Shown here one piece after another: positions 1-12,500 of a DNA stretch of 12,500 nucleotides (the stretch's first letter is position 1; every line of letters starts with the position of its first letter). The DNA comes from Penaeus vannamei (Eukaryota; Arthropoda; Malacostraca; Decapoda; Penaeidae), in contig NC_091575.1 in the NCBI RefSeq assembly GCF_042767895.1, positions 27,498,135 through 27,510,634 on the forward strand, given 5' to 3'. Below the pieces are notes generated by a model, which worked only from the letters and a program-made list of their open reading frames with translations, searched no databases and was not told the DNA's origin. The position numbers and the translations under genes were made by a program.

Positions 1-880
1 TGTAATTTGAGCTCACAAAAACAATATCATGTACCATCCCCTAATATTGGTCAAGAATGACACATTCAACACAGCTGATAATACACCCCTTGACAAACTA
101 AACTATAATGAACCAGCCCCTTAATATTAGGCAAACAAAGACAGTCTCTACAGCTAATAACAAGACACACCTTGACTAACTAACCTATGGTGTGTCAGCC
201 TGTAATATTGGGCAAACAAAAACATAGTCACCGTACCAAACAATATACACCTTGACTAACTAAACTATGATGTACCAGCCAGTAATATTAAGCAAACAAA
301 GACAACATCTCCATAGCTATTAACAAGACACACCTTCACTAACCTATAATGAACCAGCCTATAATACTGAACAAAGACACACTACATAAAACCAACAATA
401 ACAATACAATCCTGGACTAACCTATGATGTACCAGCCTTTATACTGAACAAAGACACGCTACATACAGCCCATAATAACAATACAACAATACAAACCTTG
501 ACTAAGCCCGTAATATTGGACAAAGGCACACAACATAAAAACAACAATAACAATACAATCCTGGACTAACCTATGATGTACCAGCCTTTATATTGACCAA
601 AGACACACTACATACAGCCAATAATAATACAACAGTACAAACCTTGACCAAGCCCGTCATATTGAACAAAGACACGCTACAAACAGCCAATAACGACAAT
701 ACAATCCTGGACTAACCTATGATGCACCAGCCTTTATATTGGACAAAGACACGCTACATACAGCCAATAACAACAAAACAACAATACAAACCTTGACTAA
801 GCCCGTAATATTGGATGACTAAGCCCGTCATATTAGACAAAGACACGCTACAAACAGCCAATAACAACAATAAACACTTT
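1..880. repeat. Degenerate tandem array, ~147-bp period with two half-units
   Basis: The words CCTTGACTAA, CCTGGACTAAC, TATGATGTACCAGCC, TAATATTGG, ACAAAGACAC and ACAGCCAATAA recur throughout. Early spacing is about 80 bp (CTTGACTAAC at 171 and 251). Later CCTGGACTAA recurs at 411, 560 and 706, a period of 146-149 bp, with a CTTGACTAAGCCCG half-unit between. Copies differ by many substitutions and small gaps, so the array is old. It lies in the intron after the last visible NAMPT exon and its left edge is outside the window. Confidence 0.85.
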
Positions 881-902
881 ACCCAAATCACGATAAACAT
901 AC

Positions 903-11287
<10,385 letters not shown>

Positions 11288-11344
11288 CTGCGGGCAGAGG
11301 AATGGTCATTAAGGTTGAGTTTCCCTTCCTTGTTTGCATATTTA

Positions 11345-11348
<4 letters not shown>

Positions 11349-11437
<89 letters not shown>

Positions 11438-11516
11438 CTCTCCCTCTCCCTCTCCCTCTCCCTCTCCCTCTCCCTCTCCCTCTCCCTCTCCCTCTCCCTC
11501 TCCCTCTCCCTCTCTC
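11349..11516. repeat. Compound microsatellite (CT)n-(TATC)n-(CCCTCT)n
   Basis: CT to about 11378, then TATC units to about 11437, then a CTCTCC hexamer array to about 11516, with no spacers. It lies in the NAMPT intron upstream of the exon at 11217-11287, about 60 bases from its acceptor. On the gene strand it is a purine run. Confidence 0.95.
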
Positions 11517-11579
11517 TTGTCTCTCTGCATCTTTTGTTTTTCTTTTTTTCTTTTATATACCTACTGTCCATCAATCTAT
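11516..11579. repeat. Copy 2 of a dispersed microsatellite-associated repeat
   Basis: Same word order as 2577-2634: GTCTCTCTGCATCT, T-rich tract, CTTTTATATACCTAC, then a CATCAATCTAT-like tail. It directly follows the CT/TATC/CCCTCT compound microsatellite at 11349-11516. Confidence 0.6.
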
Positions 11580-12110
11580 CCACACACGCACATTTGTATA
11601 AATATATGTATCCAGTAGAATATATATATTTGTATATACAAATATAGATAAATGAATAAAAAATATAAACATATATATCATTTATATTCAAAATCCCTTC
11701 ATAACCCTGGCGTCGTTGCGGATTCTCGTTGTCATAGCAACGGCGACGCAAAACAAGTGTTCGGATGATGTTTTGCAATTTTGTTTTACTCACATACTTT
11801 TCATCTTATAGAATCCATTATCATTTACTCTTCTTTAATCGTGAACTACTGAATGAAACTATAGTCAAAACATATATCAAGGACGTAAAATTGTGGAAAA
11901 GATATAATTTATTGTCCCTGTTTTTTTCATTCAAGCCTTATCACTGCCACTGATTAAATCTTTACTTCAGTCTTGATGATAATAATATCTAATGACAGTC
12001 ACAGCGTGAACCAGACTTTGGGGGAAAAACAGTCACGGTGGTTTTATGTCAGGAACTCTGCCGCAAGGGTTCAGAGAACCATCACCCCAAAGGTTGCTGA
12101 CTTTCCTATC
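11580..12110. other. AT-rich intron, no gene seen
   Basis: AT-rich with TATATA stretches. It contains one imperfect GC hairpin at 11710-11749 (GCGTCGTTGC against GCAACGGCGACGC). No exon for the NAMPT ATDSYK segment and no other coding signal were found. Confidence 0.6.
11710..11749. repeat. Imperfect GC-rich hairpin
   Basis: GCGTCGTTGC at 11710-11719 pairs with GCAACGGCGACGC at 11737-11749, with a three-base bulge on the right arm. It is the only GC-rich patch in about 500 bases of AT-rich DNA. Confidence 0.5.
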
Positions 12111-12117
12111 CTCGGAC

Positions 12118-12200
12118 CGTGGTAGGACTCGAACTGGCTCCCTTCAAGGCTCTCCTGAAGGTCCTAAGATGAACCCTCGCGTCACCACTTTGCCACGGAG
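12118..12200 (-). mobile_element. tRNA-derived SINE head
   Basis: On the minus strand a near-consensus pol III A box (TGGCAAAGTGG, 12185-12195) is followed 49 bases later by a B box (AGTTCGAGTCC, 12125-12135). CCGTGG at 12193-12198 pairs with CCACGG at 12118-12123 as a 6-bp acceptor-like stem. CCTTCAGG and CCTTGAAGG at 12141-12161 form a further stem. The T stem does not pair and no CCA context or clear anticodon arm exists, so it is a SINE rather than a working tRNA. The body probably runs on towards 11975, where TTATTATC-type sequence appears, but the end and any target duplication are unclear. Confidence 0.7.
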
Positions 12201-12500
12201 AAACCAAACATAAAGGATATGCAGTGGAAATGATACTAATGATAATAGTTGAGAATAAATTGACATCGTTTTCTAAACATCCTTTCCTCTTCACATATCG
12301 GACACCAAAGTACGGCATTTGAAAGAAAGAATTAAAGATGCTAGTTTTCAAACGAAACGTATTGTTCTGTAAGTGAATAAGCATCCCGAAGCACACAGAA
12401 AAATGTGAATGAATCGAACGAACCACAAAAAACATGATATAATTGCCCGTATCATGAATAAGCACCAATGAAAATCTTTAAGGAAACGAACATATCACAT
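12201..12500. other. AT-rich flank, no feature seen
   Basis: No exon, RNA gene or repeat could be supported. An open minus-strand frame (12106-12468) runs through the SINE head and has no recognisable motif; it does not contain the missing N-terminal NAMPT exon. Confidence 0.6.

Noticed and set aside
12118..12200. Functional Ser/Leu-type tRNA gene
   Set aside because: A and B boxes are present, but the T stem does not pair and no proper anticodon arm can be drawn; a SINE head fits better.
12106..12468. Candidate first NAMPT exon in the upstream region
   Set aside because: No frame there contains the ATDSYK-type motif next to a GT donor; the true exon must lie outside the window.

Overview
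The window looks like nuclear DNA of a decapod crustacean, most likely a penaeid-type shrimp. I infer this from very dense, long microsatellites (AC, AG, AT, CT, TATC, TGTGG), short coding exons split by repeat-filled introns, and a single animal-type gene. No bacterial operon structure, rRNA or intact tRNA was seen. The species call is an inference; no search could be run.

The one host gene I can support is nicotinamide phosphoribosyltransferase (NAMPT, EC 2.4.2.12), the rate-limiting enzyme of NAD+ salvage from nicotinamide. It runs on the minus strand. Seven internal coding exons are visible (in transcript order 11217-11287, 6654-6801, 5687-5815, 3472-3591, 2795-2875, 2356-2518, 903-1060). 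All are bounded by AG/GT splice sites, and together they form 870 nt, or 290 codons, with no stop or frame break. They match human NAMPT residues about 20 to 323. The first coding exon (carrying the ATDSYK motif) lies beyond base 12500, and the C-terminal exons lie before base 1. No promoter, start codon or polyadenylation site of this gene is in the window.

Nearly everything else is intron or flank built from repeats. Bases 1-880 are a degenerate tandem array with a period of about 147 bp made of two half-units. Bases 1378-1714, 2110-2222, 2645-2740, 3839-4124, 4789-4894, 5313-5416, 8417-8655 and 11349-11516 are microsatellites or compound microsatellites. Bases 11059-11210 are a 22-bp minisatellite beside a splice donor.

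The largest intron (6802-11216) carries the most notable mobile DNA: a 1321-bp element (9287-10607) with terminal inverted repeats of about 345 bp and an 8-bp target duplication. It encloses a remnant that resembles the N-terminal zinc-binding part of ISXO2/Merlin-type transposases, and it is inserted into an older degenerate tandem array. A tRNA-derived SINE head sits at 12118-12200, upstream of the first visible exon.

The main biological oddity in the gene is that the residue equivalent to human NAMPT Phe193, which stacks on the nicotinamide ring, reads as Cys.
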